DNA from: Mycolicibacterium gadium
GTDB lineage: Bacteria > Actinomycetota > Actinomycetes > Mycobacteriales > Mycobacteriaceae
Direction of reading: 5' to 3'
Length of the DNA: 64,000 nucleotides
Assembly: GCF_010728925.1 (NCBI RefSeq)
Contig: NZ_AP022608.1
Location: forward strand, 5,022,001-5,086,000
The notes beneath the pieces are model-generated. The model was not told the DNA's origin and did no database searches. It saw nothing but the letters and a program-made list of their open reading frames with translations. Made by a program: the position numbers and the translations under genes. Shown in pieces: positions 16,371-25,779 of this stretch (within the stretch, counting starts at the first letter, position 1; every line of letters begins with the position of its first letter).

Positions 16371-17108
16371 ATGTCCCAGCAGATCGCAATCATGGTGTAC
16401 CCCGGCTTCACCGCCCTGGACTTCATCGGGCCCTACGAGGTGCTGCGTAACCTCCCCGACGCCGAGGTGCGGTTCGTGTGGCACGAACCCGGACCCATCA
16501 CCGCTGACTCGGGAGTGCTGCTCGTCGGTGCGACGCACTCGTTCGACGAAACCCCCTCTCCGGACATCATTTTGGTGCCCGGCGGCATGGCGACGTTCGA
16601 GCACGCCCGCGACGAGAAGGTGCTCGACTGGGTGCGCAGGGCACACGAGACGTCCACGTGGACGACGTCGGTGTGCTCGGGCTCGGTGATCCTGGCCGCC
16701 GCGGGCATTCTCGAAGACCGCCGCGCCACGTCGCACTGGCTGTGCGTGCCGATGCTCAAGCCGTTCGGCGTCGAGCCTGTCGGCGACGAGCGGATTGTGC
16801 GCGAAGGCAAGATCGTGACCGCCGCGGGCGTGTCGGCCGGCATCGACCTCGCGATATGGCTGTTCGGTCAAATCTGCGGCGACGCCAAGGCGAAGGCCGT
16901 CCAGCTGGTCATCGAGTACGACCCCCAGCCGCCGTACGACTCCGGCCACGTGTCGAAGGCTTCGGCCGCGACCAAGGCGGCGGCCACCGCGGCGCTGAGC
17001 GTCGAGACCGTCAAGGGGCACCAGTTGACGCCGACGGTGCAGCTGCTGTGGGGTGCTGCCATCGACCGCGTGCGCGGCGGCCGCAAGAAAGCGATTTCGG
17101 TGCGCTAA
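16371..17108 (+). CDS. DJ-1/PfpI family protein, isonitrile hydratase-like
   Basis: The 245-residue protein belongs to the DJ-1/PfpI superfamily. It has VYPGFTALDFIGPYEVL with the conserved Asp at residue ~17, and the nucleophile elbow WTTSVCSGSVILAAAG with the catalytic-type Cys near residue 100. Both positions correspond to the active site of Pseudomonas InhA isonitrile hydratase, which turns isonitriles into N-formamides; there the residue after Cys is Thr, here Ser. A C-terminal Lys/Ala-rich helix follows the core. The gene directly follows a GlxA-type regulator. An IS3 element begins one or two bases after its stop codon. Confidence 0.8.
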   Translation: MSQQIAIMVYPGFTALDFIGPYEVLRNLPDAEVRFVWHEPGPITADSGVLLVGATHSFDETPSPDIILVPGGMATFEHARDEKVLDWVRRAHETSTWTTSVCSGSVILAAAGILEDRRATSHWLCVPMLKPFGVEPVGDERIVREGKIVTAAGVSAGIDLAIWLFGQICGDAKAKAVQLVIEYDPQPPYDSGHVSKASAATKAAATAALSVETVKGHQLTPTVQLLWGAAIDRVRGGRKKAISVR

Positions 17109-17127
17109 CAGTCGCTGACGGGCGTTG

Positions 17128-18092
17128 TCAAGCTGCGTGGAGTCGGTCGGGGTCGTTTTCGGGTGGGAGGTTGATGCCCACAGTGGCCTTGGGTGATTCG
17201 GTGTGCGGGCGTGCGCGGAATCGTTCGGGGTGGGTGTCGTAGTAGGCCTGGAGGGCGTGGTCGCGTTGGAGCCACCGCTGCGTCCATTGCCCGTCGTGGA
17301 CCTCGGCGGGGGTGAACAGTGCGATCCCGCTGTGGCGGTGGTGCTGGTTGTACCAGGAGACATAGGAGTTTACCCAGGCCCGCGCGGCATCGAGATCATC
17401 GAAGATACCGGGATAGTTCGGCCGGTATTTCATCGTGCGGAATTCCGATTCGGAGAACGGGTTGTCATTGCTGACCCGTGGCCGGTTGTGGGTCTGAGCG
17501 ATGCCGAGATCGGCGAGGAGGTCTTTGAGATCCGTCGAGCGCATCGCCGGCCCAGAATCGGCGTGCACGACTGCGGGCGACCCGTGGGTGGTGATCGCGG
17601 TCTGGAACATCTGCGTGGCGAGATCGTCGCTCTCGCGTTGCTCGACGCGCCAGCCCACGATCTTGCGAGAGAAGATGTCAATTATCGAGTACGCCTTGAA
17701 CGCCACGCCCCGCCACGGGGTGCGCAGGTCGGTGATGTCCCAACTCCAGATCTGTTGCGGGCCGGTCGCTTTGAGTACTGGTGCCGGCCGCGGAATCTTG
17801 TTCGTCGAGCGGGTCGGGCAGATCGGACGAGCGCTTTGATCGACGATCGCGGCCGCGATACGCCACCAGGACCGCCGTGAGGCCAGCATCACCCGTCATC
17901 CCAAGCGGCGGCAAACGAATGGTCCACCGACGTGCCCGCCTGCCAGCCGGTGATGATCTTGTCCTGGATCACCACGCGGTCACCCGCGCAGATGCGCGCG
18001 GGGTAGGCCCGATCTTTCTGCGGCACCGGGTTACTCACCCGCGGCCGCGGCTTGCGGCGGTAATGCCACGTCGAACGCGACAACCCGATCAT
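17128..18092 (-). pseudogene. IS3-family transposase orfB (DDE integrase), frameshifted
   Basis: Two abutting frames together give the orfB transposase. The upstream piece (17889-18092) reads MIGLSRSTWHYRRKP to SVDHSFAAAWDDG and stops at TGA 17889-17891. The downstream piece (17128-17892) continues with VMLASRRSWWRIAAAI and has the full integrase core: Asp in WSWDITDLR, Asp in VVHADSGPAM and Glu in NPFSESEFRTMKYRP. Inserting one G into the GGG run at 17892-17894 (minus strand) restores DDG-VMLA continuity. The product would have been the strand-transfer enzyme, normally made by frameshifting from orfA. The N-terminal residues before MIGLSR (a RENGLVAELSAAI-like segment) are in yet another frame and end at a TGA, so more damage or a programmed shift is possible. 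Confidence 0.8.
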
Positions 18093-18126
18093 CGTCAGCG
18101 CCGGCGCTGGGATCTGATCGCGGCGC

Positions 18127-18561
18127 TCAGCTCGGCGACGAGTCCGTTCTCGCGCTCGAGGAATCGTCGAGATCGGTCATCGTCAGGGCTGCATCGGGCT
18201 CTTCGGCGTTCATCGCATGCAAGAGCCCGATAGCTTTTCCCAGGGCCTCGTTGGCGTGTTCGAGCTCGCGTACCCGCGCCTGTAGTCGAGCCACTTCGGC
18301 CTCGTCGCGCTCCTGTTTCGCCGTCTGCGCCATCGCCAGCGCCGATCGTTTCGCCGGGGGAACCGTCACACCACTACCTTCTCGCGGAATAAGCCCCCGG
18401 TCGAGATCACCGGCGAACACCGTGGCTTCCCACCGCCTCAACTGGCGCACCGATACCCCCTGAGCAGCACGCCAGGATCCCTTCTGACCATGAGGCAACA
18501 AGTGATACTCAATGACGAACTCATGAATCTCGGCAGAGCTGAACCCCGCACTGATCGACAC
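18127..18561 (-). CDS. IS3-family orfA (transposase DNA-binding subunit)
   Basis: The 144-residue protein is a typical orfA of IS3-type elements. It has an N-terminal helix-turn-helix region (SSAEIHEFVIEYHLLP, then GVSVRQLRRWEATVF) and a C-terminal leucine-zipper-like coiled coil (AEVARLQARVRELEHANEALGKAIGLLHAM). It starts at GTG 18561 and ends at TGA 18127, upstream of the orfB frame. It would bind the terminal repeats and dimerise. Confidence 0.78.
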   Translation of the reverse strand: MSISAGFSSAEIHEFVIEYHLLPHGQKGSWRAAQGVSVRQLRRWEATVFAGDLDRGLIPREGSGVTVPPAKRSALAMAQTAKQERDEAEVARLQARVRELEHANEALGKAIGLLHAMNAEEPDAALTMTDLDDSSSARTDSSPS

Positions 18562-18617
18562 AACCCAACCCCTTCACACTGGCCCAAACCGACTCACAAC
18601 CAGCGTGGCAAAGAGGG

Positions 18618-18640
18618 TGAGCGAACGTTTGCGCACCGAA
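18618..18640 (+). repeat. Dispersed intergenic repeat, copy 1
   Basis: A 23-base segment containing GCGAACGTTTGCGCACCGAA occurs here and again, on the opposite strand, at 33390-33412. It lies between the IS3 element and the Ddn-like gene, 24 bases before that gene's start. Such short repeats flanked by GCTGA-type ends look like a dispersed mycobacterial intergenic element. Confidence 0.6.
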
Positions 18641-18663
18641 GCCGCTGAAGTACGGTCGGTGGC

Positions 18664-19164
18664 GTGGGAATTCCCGAGGTTCCGCCCAACCCGCCGTCAG
18701 CCATGGTCAGAGCCGGCGCGCGTCTCATGGCGACGGGCCCCATGCAGTCGTTCCTTCGCACGGTCGGCTGGCGCATCGACCGCGCGCTGATCAAGGCGAG
18801 CAAGGGCCACCTGTCGATGTCGATGGTCATGCCGGAGGTGCTGCTGACACATACCGGCGCGAAGTCCGGGCAGCAGCGCAGTACACCGCTGACGTATTTC
18901 ACCGAGGGTGGCCGCGTCATCGTCGTCGCCTCCAACTACGGAGGCGTTCGGCATCCCGCGTGGTACCACAACGTCAAGGCCAATCCCCGCGTCACGCTCA
19001 CGTCCCGCGGTCACCAGGGCACCTTCGTCGGCGAGGAAATGCTGGGCGCCGAACGCGACCGACTGTTCGAGCTCGCCGCCCAGTTCCTGCCGAACTATGC
19101 GGGCTACCAGAAGACGACGCAGGGTCGCCGCATCCCGGTGGTGGCGTTCACCGAGGTCGAGTGA
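18664..19164 (+). CDS. F420-dependent nitroreductase-family protein (Ddn-like)
   Basis: A 166-residue protein of the deazaflavin-dependent nitroreductase (Ddn/FDOR-B) family. It shows the split-barrel landmarks LLTHTGAKSGQQRSTPLTYF and VIVVASNYGGVRHPAWYHNVKANPRVTL, plus GRRIPVVAFTEVE at the C-terminus. Members use reduced coenzyme F420 to reduce quinones, nitro compounds or unsaturated ring systems, and Ddn itself reduces menaquinone. That is notable beside the menaquinone genes. Start is GTG 18664; no ATG precedes the core suitably. It ends 18 bases before bpoC and may be co-transcribed with bpoC and menD. Confidence 0.85.
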   Translation: MGIPEVPPNPPSAMVRAGARLMATGPMQSFLRTVGWRIDRALIKASKGHLSMSMVMPEVLLTHTGAKSGQQRSTPLTYFTEGGRVIVVASNYGGVRHPAWYHNVKANPRVTLTSRGHQGTFVGEEMLGAERDRLFELAAQFLPNYAGYQKTTQGRRIPVVAFTEVE

Positions 19165-19182
19165 GCAAGTAGCGTCGTCGGC

Positions 19183-19965
19183 GTGGATCTGGCGTACGAC
19201 GACCGCGGTAAAGGCGATTCGGTGCTGTTCATCGCAGGTAGGGGCGGTGCGGGTCGCACCTGGCACCTGCATCAGGTGCCGGAGTTCCAGCGCGCGGGAT
19301 ACCGCTGCATCACCTTCGACAACCGGGGTATCGGCGCCACCGAGAACGAAGACAGTTTCGGCATCGAGGAGATGGTCGCCGACACCGCCGAGTTGATCGA
19401 GAAGCTCGACGCCGGACCTGCGCGCATCGTCGGGGTCTCGATGGGCTCCTACATCGCGCAGGAACTGATGCTGGCGCGTCCGGAGCTGGTCAGTGCCTCG
19501 GTGCTGATGGCCACCCGCGGTCGCCACGACCGGGCCCGCAGCTTCTTCCGCGACGCCGAGCGTGAACTCTACGACTCCGGCATCGAGCTGCCCGCCTCCT
19601 ACGACGCGAAAATCCGTCTGATGGAGAGCTTTTCGCCGGCCACGCTGAACAACGACGACTTCGTCCGCGACTGGGCCGAGATGTTCACGATGTGGCCCAC
19701 GAAGCCGTCGCCTGGACTGCGCTGTCAGACCGACGCCGGACCCACGACTGATCGGCTGCCCGCTTACCAAAGTATTACGACGCCCACGCTGGTCATCGGG
19801 TTCGCCGACGACATCGTGCTGCCTCCGCATCTGGGCCGTGAAGTCGCCAACGCCGTCCGTACCGGCTACTACCTGGAGATTGCCGATGCCGGTCACCTCG
19901 GATTCCTCGAGAAGCCGCAGGAAGTCAACGCCGCGGCGCTGAAATTCTTCGCCGATAGTCTGTAG
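19183..19965 (+). CDS. bpoC: Alpha/beta hydrolase BpoC (Rv0554 orthologue), candidate MenH
   Basis: The 260-residue protein is an alpha/beta-hydrolase with the nucleophile elbow GVSMGS (Ser), acid in GFADDIV and catalytic His in DAGHLGF. Long stretches such as [13 protein letters not shown] and [14 protein letters not shown] match Rv0554. It was named a bromoperoxidase, but the family has no haloperoxidase metal centre. Its place in the menaquinone locus makes it the natural candidate for MenH, which removes pyruvate from SEPHCHC. Start GTG 19183. The stop TAG shares its last base with a GTG that could start menD, so expression is coupled. Confidence 0.87.
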   Translation: MDLAYDDRGKGDSVLFIAGRGGAGRTWHLHQVPEFQRAGYRCITFDNRGIGATENEDSFGIEEMVADTAELIEKLDAGPARIVGVSMGSYIAQELMLARPELVSASVLMATRGRHDRARSFFRDAERELYDSGIELPASYDAKIRLMESFSPATLNNDDFVRDWAEMFTMWPTKPSPGLRCQTDAGPTTDRLPAYQSITTPTLVIGFADDIVLPPHLGREVANAVRTGYYLEIADAGHLGFLEKPQEVNAAALKFFADSL

Positions 19966-19967
19966 TG

Positions 19968-21596
19968 GTGAACCCCTCGACTACGCAGGCCCGCGTGGTC
20001 GTCGACGAACTGATCCGCGGCGGCGTGCGTGATGTCGTGCTGTGCCCCGGTTCGCGCAACGCCCCGCTGGCGTTCGCGCTGCACGACGCCGACCGTGCGG
20101 GCCGGCTGCGCCTGCACGTACGCATCGACGAACGCACGGCCGGCTTCCTGGCGATCGGCCTCGCCGTCGCCGAGCGCGCGCCGGTGTGCGTCGCGATGAC
20201 GTCCGGTACAGCCGTGGCCAACCTCGGTCCGGCGGTGGTGGAGGCCAACTACGCGCGGGTGCCGCTCATCGTGCTGAGCGCCAACCGGCCGTACGAATTG
20301 CTGGGTACCGGAGCGAACCAGACGTTCGAGCAGCTGGGCTACTTCGGCACGCAGGTCCGCGAGAGCATCAGCCTCGGCCTCGCCGAGGACAGGCCTGATC
20401 AAATGGACGCACTCAACGCGCAGTGGCGATCGGCGACATGTCGAGTCCTGGTGGCCGCCACCGGATCTCGTTCGGCCAATGCGGGACCCGTGCAGTTCGA
20501 CATTCCGCTGCGCGAACCGCTGGTGCCCGGCGTCGACGATCTAGCGTCGGTTTACGCGCCGCAAGGACGGCCGGACGGCAAGCCGTGGACGTACACGCCG
20601 CCGGTCACCTTCGATCAGCCGCTCGACATCGACCTGACGCCGGACACGGTCGTCATCGCCGGCCACGGTGCCGGTGTACACCCGAACCTCGCTGCGCTCC
20701 CGACCGTCGCGGAGCCGACGGCGCCGCCGGCCGCCAACCCGCTGCATCCATTCGCCCTGCGGCTGGTGCGGCCGAAGCAGGTCATCATGCTGGGCCGCCC
20801 GACGCTGCACCGGCCGGTGTCGACGCTGCTGGCCGATCCGGCGGTCCCGGTCTACGCGCTGACCACGGGCCCGCGCTGGCCCGACGTTTCGGGGAACTCG
20901 GCCGCCACCGGAACCCGCGCCGTGACCAGCGGAGAACCCGATCCCGCCTGGTTGGCGCGCTGCGAGGAGGTCAATAGGCACGCTGTGGACGCGGTTCGGG
21001 CCCAGTTGGAGGCCCATCCGCTCAAGACGGGACTCCATGTGGCGGCTGCCGTCGCCGACGCGGTTCGCACCGGCGACCAGTTGGTGCTCGGCGCGTCGAA
21101 CCCGGTTCGGGATGCCGCGCTCGTCGGCCTCAACACCCAGGGCTTGAAGGTGCGGTCAAACCGCGGAGTCGCCGGGATAGATGGCACGGTGTCGACGGCG
21201 ATCGGCGCCGCCCTTGCGCATGACGGCAGGACCCTCGCGCTGATCGGTGACCTGACATTCGTGCACGACAGCTCCGGGTTGTTGATCGGTCCGACCGAGC
21301 CCACGCCACGCAATCTGACCATCGTCGTGTCGAACGACAACGGCGGCGGCATCTTCGAACTGCTCGAGCAAGGCGATCCGCGGTTCTCCGACGTGTCGTC
21401 GCGGATATTCGGTACCCCGCACGATGTGGACGTCGGCGCGTTGTGCCGGGCGTATCACATCGACAGCAGGCAGATCGAGGTCGATGGTCTGGTTGAGGCG
21501 CTCAACGAGCCGTTCGACGGTATGCGGGTACTGGAGGTGAAGGCCGACCGGTCGTCGCTGCGGGCTCTGCACGCGTCGATCAAGGCTGCACTGTGA
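19968..21596 (+). CDS. menD: MenD, SEPHCHC synthase
   Basis: A 542-residue thiamine-diphosphate enzyme that condenses isochorismate with 2-oxoglutarate-derived succinic semialdehyde to give SEPHCHC, the first committed step of menaquinone synthesis. It shows [14 protein letters not shown], the catalytic Glu in RIDERTAG, the GSAxxN-type [19 protein letters not shown] loop and the ThDP/metal motif [11 protein letters not shown] followed by [11 protein letters not shown]. Similarity to Rv0555 is very high and the [15 protein letters not shown] start fixes GTG 19968 (an adjacent GTG at 19965 is the only other option). It is shorter by one small insertion than the M. tuberculosis protein. Downstream lies an Rv0556-like membrane protein gene. 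Confidence 0.95.
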   Translation: MNPSTTQARVVVDELIRGGVRDVVLCPGSRNAPLAFALHDADRAGRLRLHVRIDERTAGFLAIGLAVAERAPVCVAMTSGTAVANLGPAVVEANYARVPLIVLSANRPYELLGTGANQTFEQLGYFGTQVRESISLGLAEDRPDQMDALNAQWRSATCRVLVAATGSRSANAGPVQFDIPLREPLVPGVDDLASVYAPQGRPDGKPWTYTPPVTFDQPLDIDLTPDTVVIAGHGAGVHPNLAALPTVAEPTAPPAANPLHPFALRLVRPKQVIMLGRPTLHRPVSTLLADPAVPVYALTTGPRWPDVSGNSAATGTRAVTSGEPDPAWLARCEEVNRHAVDAVRAQLEAHPLKTGLHVAAAVADAVRTGDQLVLGASNPVRDAALVGLNTQGLKVRSNRGVAGIDGTVSTAIGAALAHDGRTLALIGDLTFVHDSSGLLIGPTEPTPRNLTIVVSNDNGGGIFELLEQGDPRFSDVSSRIFGTPHDVDVGALCRAYHIDSRQIEVDGLVEALNEPFDGMRVLEVKADRSSLRALHASIKAAL

Positions 21597-21618
21597 GCCG
21601 AGCGAACGAGATTGCCCT

Positions 21619-22134
21619 GTGAGCCGCGTTATCGCGTTGTGGCGCAAGCTGGTTCCGCGACTATCGCCCGACCCCACCGAGACGCGGGCGCAGCGCGTGT
21701 TCCGGCGGATCCGCATCGGAATCGTGCTCGTCGCATGCCTGGTGACGCTGCAGTCGGTGCTCATGGTACTGGGCGCGTGGCGTAACGACCGGCAGATCGA
21801 GCGGCACATGGGCGTGGCCGCCGCCGAGGTGCTCAGCGCCGGACCGCGACGGTCGACCATCGAGTTCGTGACGCCCGACCGCGTGACCTATCGCCCCGAG
21901 CTGGGTGTGCTGTACCCGTCCGAACTGGAGACGGGTATGCGGATCTACGTCGAATACGACACGAACAACCCGGATTTGGTACGGGTCCGGGATCGCAACG
22001 CCTCGCTGGCGATCATCCCGGCCGGTTCCATCGCGGTGGTCGGCTGGCTCATCGCGGTGGCGGCACTGGCGGGCCTGGCTTATTGGGAGCGCCGCCGCGA
22101 CGTACGGCCGGTTTCTGTGCAGAAGGTCGGATAG
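21619..22134 (+). CDS. DUF3592-type membrane protein (Rv0556 orthologue)
   Basis: The 171-residue protein has two transmembrane helices, one near residues 33-52 (IGIVLVACLVTLQSVLMVLG) and one near 135-155 (AIIPAGSIAVVGWLIAVAAL). They enclose a ~75-residue extracytoplasmic loop with DRVTYRPELGVLYPSELETG and YVEYDTNNPDLVRVRDRN, the pattern of DUF3592 proteins. Function is unknown. Start GTG 21619, 22 bases after menD, so it is probably in the same transcript, as in M. tuberculosis. Confidence 0.8.
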   Translation: MSRVIALWRKLVPRLSPDPTETRAQRVFRRIRIGIVLVACLVTLQSVLMVLGAWRNDRQIERHMGVAAAEVLSAGPRRSTIEFVTPDRVTYRPELGVLYPSELETGMRIYVEYDTNNPDLVRVRDRNASLAIIPAGSIAVVGWLIAVAALAGLAYWERRRDVRPVSVQKVG

Positions 22135-22137
22135 ACC

Positions 22138-22818
22138 TCAGGTCTGCATCAGCGTGTTCAGCCAGTCGTTGTCGTAGATATCGATCTTCTCGTCGGTCTG
22201 CGGGTCGTAAACCGTTGGTGTGCCGGTGTTCAGCGGATCGATCTCGTACAGGTACTCGAAGTTGGCGGCGTCCATGTCTTTGGTGTTGATCGCCGAACCC
22301 GCATCGGCGATGCGATTCGCGACGGTGTCCGGCATGCCCGCCGTCTTCGCCATGTCGGCCATTTCGTCGTCGGTGGGGCCGGGGCCACCCTTGGTCCGTT
22401 GCTGGTGTGCGTACAGTTCCTCGACGAAGCGCTGGAACTGCGTTCCCGTCGCATCGCCCTCGGCGGCAAGGAACAGCGCGTTGCTCACATTCGCCGAGTA
22501 GCCGCCGCCTCCGCTGTCCAGGAATGTCAAGGGTCGATAGGTGATCTTCAACGCCCCGACGCCGATGTAGTACGCGAACTGATCGCCGAAATCGGCCTGC
22601 AGATCCGCGCAATGGGAACACTGCGGCTCGGTGAAGATCTCGATGCGGGTCGGCGCGTCCTCGTATCCCGCGACGATGCCGTAGCCGTCTTCGCTCAAGG
22701 TCAACGGAGGTTGCACGGGATCGCGGAGCGCAGTGCCGGTCACCTGCGTAGTGCAGCCGGTGACGATCAGCACCGCAGCGATGGCCACCGACGCTAGCCG
22801 GGGAATCCGCATGTCCAC
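22138..22818 (-). CDS. DsbA-type thioredoxin-fold lipoprotein
   Basis: The 226-residue protein is a secreted lipoprotein: a short signal sequence ends in the lipobox VTGC near residue 22. The mature part has a DsbA-like thioredoxin fold with the active-site motif PQCSHCADL (CxxC) near residues 67-75, an inserted helical region (FQRFVEELYAHQQ) and the cis-Pro strand GTPTVYDP. It would act at the outer face of the membrane on disulphide bonds of exported proteins. It is convergent with the Rv0556-like gene (4 bases apart) and is an insertion compared with the M. tuberculosis order. An ATG two codons downstream (22812) is an alternative start. Confidence 0.82.
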   Translation of the reverse strand: MDMRIPRLASVAIAAVLIVTGCTTQVTGTALRDPVQPPLTLSEDGYGIVAGYEDAPTRIEIFTEPQCSHCADLQADFGDQFAYYIGVGALKITYRPLTFLDSGGGGYSANVSNALFLAAEGDATGTQFQRFVEELYAHQQRTKGGPGPTDDEMADMAKTAGMPDTVANRIADAGSAINTKDMDAANFEYLYEIDPLNTGTPTVYDPQTDEKIDIYDNDWLNTLMQT

Positions 22819-22945
22819 CGCCTTTCTTTGAGCGCAGAGTACTTGAAAACGCCGATCTGGAGAATCCGTTCATCGGCACGAGCTATTTGCGTGACATATC
22901 CCTGCAGGAAACCTTGACGACAGCCGCCGATGGGACTCTCGAGGC

Positions 22946-24073
22946 GTGCGCGTTGCAATCGTCGCAGAGTCGTTTCTCCCGAATGTCAACGGCGTCACCA
23001 ACTCGGTGCTTCGGGTGCTCGAGCATCTCCGCGGCACGGGTCATGAGGCCCTCGTCATCGCACCCGACACCCCGCGGGGTGAGCCGGCGGCCGACAAGAT
23101 CTACGAAGGGATCCGGGTGCACCGGGTGCCGTCGCGGATGTTCCCGAAAATCACGTCGCTGCCGCTCGGCGTGCCGCGTCCCCGCATGGTGAGTGTGTTG
23201 CGCGGGTTCGACCCCGATGTCGTGCACCTGGCCTCGCCGGCTCTGCTCGGTTGGGGTGGCATGCTCGCCGCGCGTCACCTCGGCGTGCCGACAGTCGCCG
23301 TATTCCAAACGGATGTCGCGGGTTTCGCAGAGAGCTATGGCATGGGCTTTGCGTCCAGGGCGGCTTGGGCGTGGACGCGGATGGTTCATACCCGCGCCGA
23401 CCGAACACTGGCGCCGTCGGCCGCTGCGATGGAAAACCTGACGGCGCATCGCATCCCACGGGTGCACAAGTGGGCGCGCGGTGTCGACATCACCGGCTTT
23501 GCGCCGTCGGCACGCGACGAGAGCCTGCGCAGCCTGTGGTCCCCGCGGGGTAAGCCGATCGTCGGATTCGTGGGCCGGCTGGCGCCTGAGAAGCACGTCG
23601 AGCGGCTGGCGGCACTGTCGGAGCGCGACGACCTTCAGGTGGTCGTCGTCGGTGACGGCATCGACCGTGCAAAGCTCGAAACCGTGCTGCCGTCAGCTGT
23701 TTTCACCGGTGCGCTGTACGGCGCAGAGCTGGCCGCCGCGTACGCGAGCATGGATGTCTTCGTCCACCCCGGCGAGCACGAGACCTTCTGTCAGGCGGTG
23801 CAGGAGGCGATGGCCTCGGGGCTGCCGGCGATCGCACCCGATGCCGGCGGTCCGCGTGATCTCGTCACTCCGTACCGCACCGGACTGCTGCTGTCGGTCG
23901 ACGAGTTCGAGGCCAAGTTGCCTGCGGCCGTCGACCATCTGATCGCCGAACGGCAGCGCTACTCGGTGGCGGCGCGCCGCAGCGTGCTGACCCGGACGTG
24001 GCCTGCGATCTGCGACGAGCTGCTCGGACACTACGACGAGGTCATCGGCCTGCGCCGCCTCAAAGCCGCCTAA
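22946..24073 (+). CDS. mgtA: GT4 mannosyltransferase MgtA/PimB-like (Rv0557 orthologue)
   Basis: A 375-residue GT-B glycosyltransferase of family GT4. The N-terminal Rossmann domain opens [19 protein letters not shown], the donor-binding domain has [18 protein letters not shown], and the EX7E motif appears as [17 protein letters not shown]. Rv0557 was first described as PimB and later shown in corynebacteria to be MgtA, a GDP-mannose-dependent transferase making mannosyl-glucuronosyl-diacylglycerol, a lipomannan-like anchor. It acts at the cytoplasmic face of the membrane. Start GTG 22946; it keeps the M. tuberculosis position between Rv0556 and menG. Confidence 0.9.
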   Translation: MRVAIVAESFLPNVNGVTNSVLRVLEHLRGTGHEALVIAPDTPRGEPAADKIYEGIRVHRVPSRMFPKITSLPLGVPRPRMVSVLRGFDPDVVHLASPALLGWGGMLAARHLGVPTVAVFQTDVAGFAESYGMGFASRAAWAWTRMVHTRADRTLAPSAAAMENLTAHRIPRVHKWARGVDITGFAPSARDESLRSLWSPRGKPIVGFVGRLAPEKHVERLAALSERDDLQVVVVGDGIDRAKLETVLPSAVFTGALYGAELAAAYASMDVFVHPGEHETFCQAVQEAMASGLPAIAPDAGGPRDLVTPYRTGLLLSVDEFEAKLPAAVDHLIAERQRYSVAARRSVLTRTWPAICDELLGHYDEVIGLRRLKAA

Positions 24074-24082
24074 TTTCTTGGA

Positions 24083-24140
24083 CGAGCAGACGCAAAAGTG
24101 CCCTTTTCGCGTGCGATTTGGGCAGGTTTACGTCTGCTCG
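24083..24140. terminator. Long imperfect hairpin, probable bidirectional terminator and dispersed repeat
   Basis: CGAGCAGACG at 24083 pairs perfectly with CGTCTGCTCG ending at 24140. The pairing extends inward to a 21-bp stem with three mismatches (inner arms reading TGCCC and GGGCA) around a 16-base loop. It lies between convergent genes. The GAGCAGACG/CGTCTGCTC element resembles a short intergenic repeat found in fast-growing mycobacterial genomes. Confidence 0.65.
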
Positions 24141-24151
24141 CGCCGGCAAAC

Positions 24152-24976
24152 CTAGCCCTGGGCCTCGATCGACACCGGCTGCCATTCCTCCCAGGTAGCC
24201 AGCCGGCTTTCGTAGTCGGCTTTGGCGAGCCGCAGCGGAAGCTCACCGAAAAAGATTCGCAGCGGCGGCTTTTCGGCGTCGACGAGCTTGAGTACCGCGG
24301 CTGCCGACGCCTTCGGGTCACCGGGCTCCGAGACGCGCTCGCTGCGTAACCGGTCCGCTTCTTCATGCACCACTTTGTAGTCAGGGTGCGGTGTGGACCG
24401 CTTCGAGGACGAGCCCGCCCAATCGGTCGAGAACCCGCCGGGTTCGATCAGCGTCACATGAATGCCGAACGGCGCGACCTCCTGCGCCAGCGACTGAGAG
24501 AATCCTTCCAGGGCCCACTTCGAAGCGTGATATATGCCGACGTTCTGGAACGCGGTGATACCGCCGATCGACGACACTTGGATGATGTGTCCGCTGCGCT
24601 GCGCCCGCAGGTAGGGCAGCGCCGCCTGGGTGACCCACAGGGCACCGAACACGTTGGTCTCGATCTGGTCGCGCGCCTCCTGCTCGGTCAGCTCCTCGAT
24701 GAAACCGAAGTGGCCGTAGCCCGCGTTGTTGACGACGACGTCGAGCCGACCGAAGTGATCGTGCGCCTGTTTCACCGCGGCGAAGTCCGCGGCGCGGTCG
24801 GTCACGTCGAGTTGGATCGGCAGCAGCGCGTCCCCGAATTTCGCGACCAGTTCGTCCAGCGTCGACGTGTTCCGCGCCGTCGCCGCTACCTTGTCGCCGC
24901 GCTCGAGTGCCGCGATGGCCCACTCTCGCCCGAAGCCCCGCGATGTACCGGTGATGAACCAAACTTTTTCCGCCAT
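24152..24976 (-). CDS. Short-chain dehydrogenase/reductase
   Basis: A 274-residue classical SDR with the cofactor motif [12 protein letters not shown] at residues 9-20, the NNAGYGHFG motif near residue 85 and the catalytic Tyr-x3-Lys in [12 protein letters not shown]. The N-terminal residue set favours NADP(H). Similar proteins are annotated as oxidoreductases of unknown substrate. The frame is open upstream to 25069, but ATG 24976 gives a standard N-terminus and leaves room for the divergent menG promoter. It has no counterpart at this point in M. tuberculosis. Confidence 0.85.
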   Translation of the reverse strand: MAEKVWFITGTSRGFGREWAIAALERGDKVAATARNTSTLDELVAKFGDALLPIQLDVTDRAADFAAVKQAHDHFGRLDVVVNNAGYGHFGFIEELTEQEARDQIETNVFGALWVTQAALPYLRAQRSGHIIQVSSIGGITAFQNVGIYHASKWALEGFSQSLAQEVAPFGIHVTLIEPGGFSTDWAGSSSKRSTPHPDYKVVHEEADRLRSERVSEPGDPKASAAAVLKLVDAEKPPLRIFFGELPLRLAKADYESRLATWEEWQPVSIEAQG

Positions 24977-25046
24977 GTGCGGATTAATGCCCGCTGGGGC
25001 GCATTCCATTCCCGGCGCCAGGATGCTGACAGGTAGCGTCGCCGTT

Positions 25047-25739
25047 GTGAACCGCGCGACGCTGGACAAGGATCCCCACGAGGTCGCATCGATGTTCGAC
25101 GGGGTGGCGCGCCGCTATGACCTCACGAACACGGTGTTGTCTCTCGGGCAGGACCGCTTCTGGCGACGCGCGACGCGCGAGGCGCTGCGTATCGGCCCTG
25201 GTGACACGGTGCTCGACCTGGCCGCCGGCACCGCCGTCTCGACCGTGGAGCTCGAGACCTCGGGGGCATGGTGCGTGGCCGCGGACTTCTCCGTTGGCAT
25301 GCTCGCCGCGGGCAGTGCGCGCAAGGTGCCCAAGGTCGCCGCCGACGGGACAAAGCTGCCGTTCGGCGACGCCGTGTTCGACGCGGTGACCATCAGCTTC
25401 GGGCTGCGCAACATCGTCGACCACGGCGCTGCGCTCCGTGAGATGGCCCGGGTGACCCGGCCGGGCGGGCGGCTGGTGGTGTGCGAGTTCTCGACGCCGA
25501 CGAACCGGCTGTTCGCGACGGCCTACAAGGAGTACCTGATGCAGGCGTTGCCGCGGATGGCGAGCGCGGTGTCGTCGAATCCCGACGCCTACGTCTACCT
25601 CGCCGAGTCGATCCGCGCGTGGCCCGATCAGCCCGACCTCGCGCGACACATCGCCGACGCAGGCTGGTCGGCGGTGCGGTGGCGCAACCTGAGCGGCGGC
25701 ATCGTGGCGCTGCACGCTGCGACCAAACCTTCACGGTAA
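25047..25739 (+). CDS. menG: Demethylmenaquinone methyltransferase (MenG/UbiE)
   Basis: The 230-residue protein is the UbiE/MenG class I methyltransferase that methylates demethylmenaquinone at C2, the last nuclear step of menaquinone synthesis. It contains [22 protein letters not shown] motif [31 protein letters not shown] and [12 protein letters not shown] at the C-terminus, all family hallmarks. It corresponds to Rv0558. GTG 25047 matches the [13 protein letters not shown] start of the mycobacterial family; the frame extends further upstream without similarity. Cytoplasmic, acting at the membrane. Confidence 0.93.
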   Translation: MNRATLDKDPHEVASMFDGVARRYDLTNTVLSLGQDRFWRRATREALRIGPGDTVLDLAAGTAVSTVELETSGAWCVAADFSVGMLAAGSARKVPKVAADGTKLPFGDAVFDAVTISFGLRNIVDHGAALREMARVTRPGGRLVVCEFSTPTNRLFATAYKEYLMQALPRMASAVSSNPDAYVYLAESIRAWPDQPDLARHIADAGWSAVRWRNLSGGIVALHAATKPSR

Positions 25740-25779
25740 AGCGCGCGTTCACAACTGCCGACCGTTGTACGGTCGCGCC

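Larger units (their letters stand above)
17110..18594 (-). mobile_element. IS3-family insertion sequence, inactive by frameshift
   Basis: About 1.49 kb holds orfA and orfB of an IS3-family element, transcribed on the minus strand. Imperfect terminal inverted repeats can be aligned: starting AGTCG at 17110 on the plus strand and AGTCG reading inward from 18594 on the minus strand, 15 of 24 positions agree. The exact ends and any target duplication are not certain. The element sits immediately after the stop codon of the DJ-1 gene and before a Ddn-like gene, inside the segment that separates menC from bpoC. orfB carries a one-base deletion, so the copy is probably not autonomous. Confidence 0.75.

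Noticed and set aside
15477..17363. 628-codon minus-strand open frame
   Set aside because: Antisense to the GlxA regulator and DJ-1 genes, both with recognisable domains; no similarity in the long frame itself.
17110..18594. Precise target-site duplication for the IS3 element
   Set aside because: Flanks show no convincing 3-4 base repeat at the inferred ends, so the exact boundaries are left approximate.
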